A DNA stretch of 14,291 nt from DATMYQ01 sp035560935. GTDB taxonomy: Bacteria; Bacillota; Negativicutes; Sporomusales; Sporomusaceae. The stretch lies in assembly GCA_035560935.1 (NCBI GenBank), contig DATMYQ010000186.1:1-14291 (forward strand), given 5' to 3'. The notes below the pieces were generated by a model that did no database searches, was not told where the DNA came from, and worked only from the letters and a program-made list of their open reading frames with translations. The translations under genes were made by a program, and so were the position numbers. This document shows, in pieces, positions 14,170 through 14,291 of this stretch (position 1 is the stretch's first letter; every line of letters begins with the position of its first letter).

Positions 14170-14291
14170 CCGAGTAAATTCAAGGGAAAGAGAACGAAGT
14201 CGGCCAAACAAATTGGCTGTTACATAATGAAGAATCTTTTTGTATTGTTTTATTTGCCATGCAGGAATTTTTCGGAATTATGTTGAATATG

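Noticed and set aside
1..14291. CRISPR arrays, tRNA or rRNA genes, phage or toxin-antitoxin genes
   Set aside because: No regularly spaced direct repeats, no tRNA-like cloverleaf with a T-loop GTTCRA motif, and no integrase or toxin-like small genes were seen. Apart from the MITE the window is compact metabolic DNA.

Overview
The window holds what looks like a nearly complete catabolic locus for fermenting glutamate and aspartate. All thirteen genes lie on the + strand, tightly packed, in a DNA that is GC-rich by eye (mid-50s percent, many CGG, GCC and CCG codons). Strong AGGAGG-type ribosome binding sites, an adenosylcobalamin-dependent glutamate mutase, an aspartase and an oxygen-sensitive Fe-S fumarase point to a strictly anaerobic, amino-acid-fermenting member of the Firmicutes. 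The GC level and gene style would suit a Negativicutes/Sporomusaceae-type host better than a low-GC Clostridium, but that is an inference.

Region 1 (52-4651): glmS, glmL, glmE and mal encode both glutamate mutase components, the mutase-associated ATPase-fold protein and methylaspartate ammonia-lyase. Together they convert L-glutamate to (2S,3S)-3-methylaspartate and then to mesaconate plus ammonia. Every active-site residue I could place from the characterised clostridial enzymes is present.

Region 2 (4689-5624): a 311-residue protein of unknown role. It has a Walker A P-loop near its N-terminus and a C-terminal half resembling the editing (second additional) domain of threonyl/alanyl-tRNA synthetases, with altered metal-ligand spacing. 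It is the least explained gene in the window.

Region 3 (5752-9552): citD, citE, citF and citC overlap by 1 to 4 bases. They encode a citrate-lyase-type complex (acyl carrier, lyase and transferase subunits) and its acetyl ligase. In this setting the complex is most simply read as citramalate lyase, which splits (S)-citramalate to acetate and pyruvate, the last step of the methylaspartate route. The prosthetic-group genes citX and citG are not here.

Region 4 (9553-9851): a gene-free stretch of about 300 bases. Its first 158 bases are a MITE-like element with long imperfect inverted repeats and a CTAA target duplication, inserted exactly at the citC stop codon. The remainder carries a candidate promoter and overlapping ATACAAAATA repeats; the same 10-mer occurs once upstream of glmS.

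Region 5 (9852-14088): aspA, an NAD(P) malic enzyme and a two-subunit Fe-S fumarase. As a set they turn aspartate into fumarate, malate and pyruvate. The fumarase is also the only candidate in the window for mesaconase (mesaconate to citramalate), so it may serve both routes, both of which end at pyruvate. A perfect 16-bp hairpin follows the last gene.
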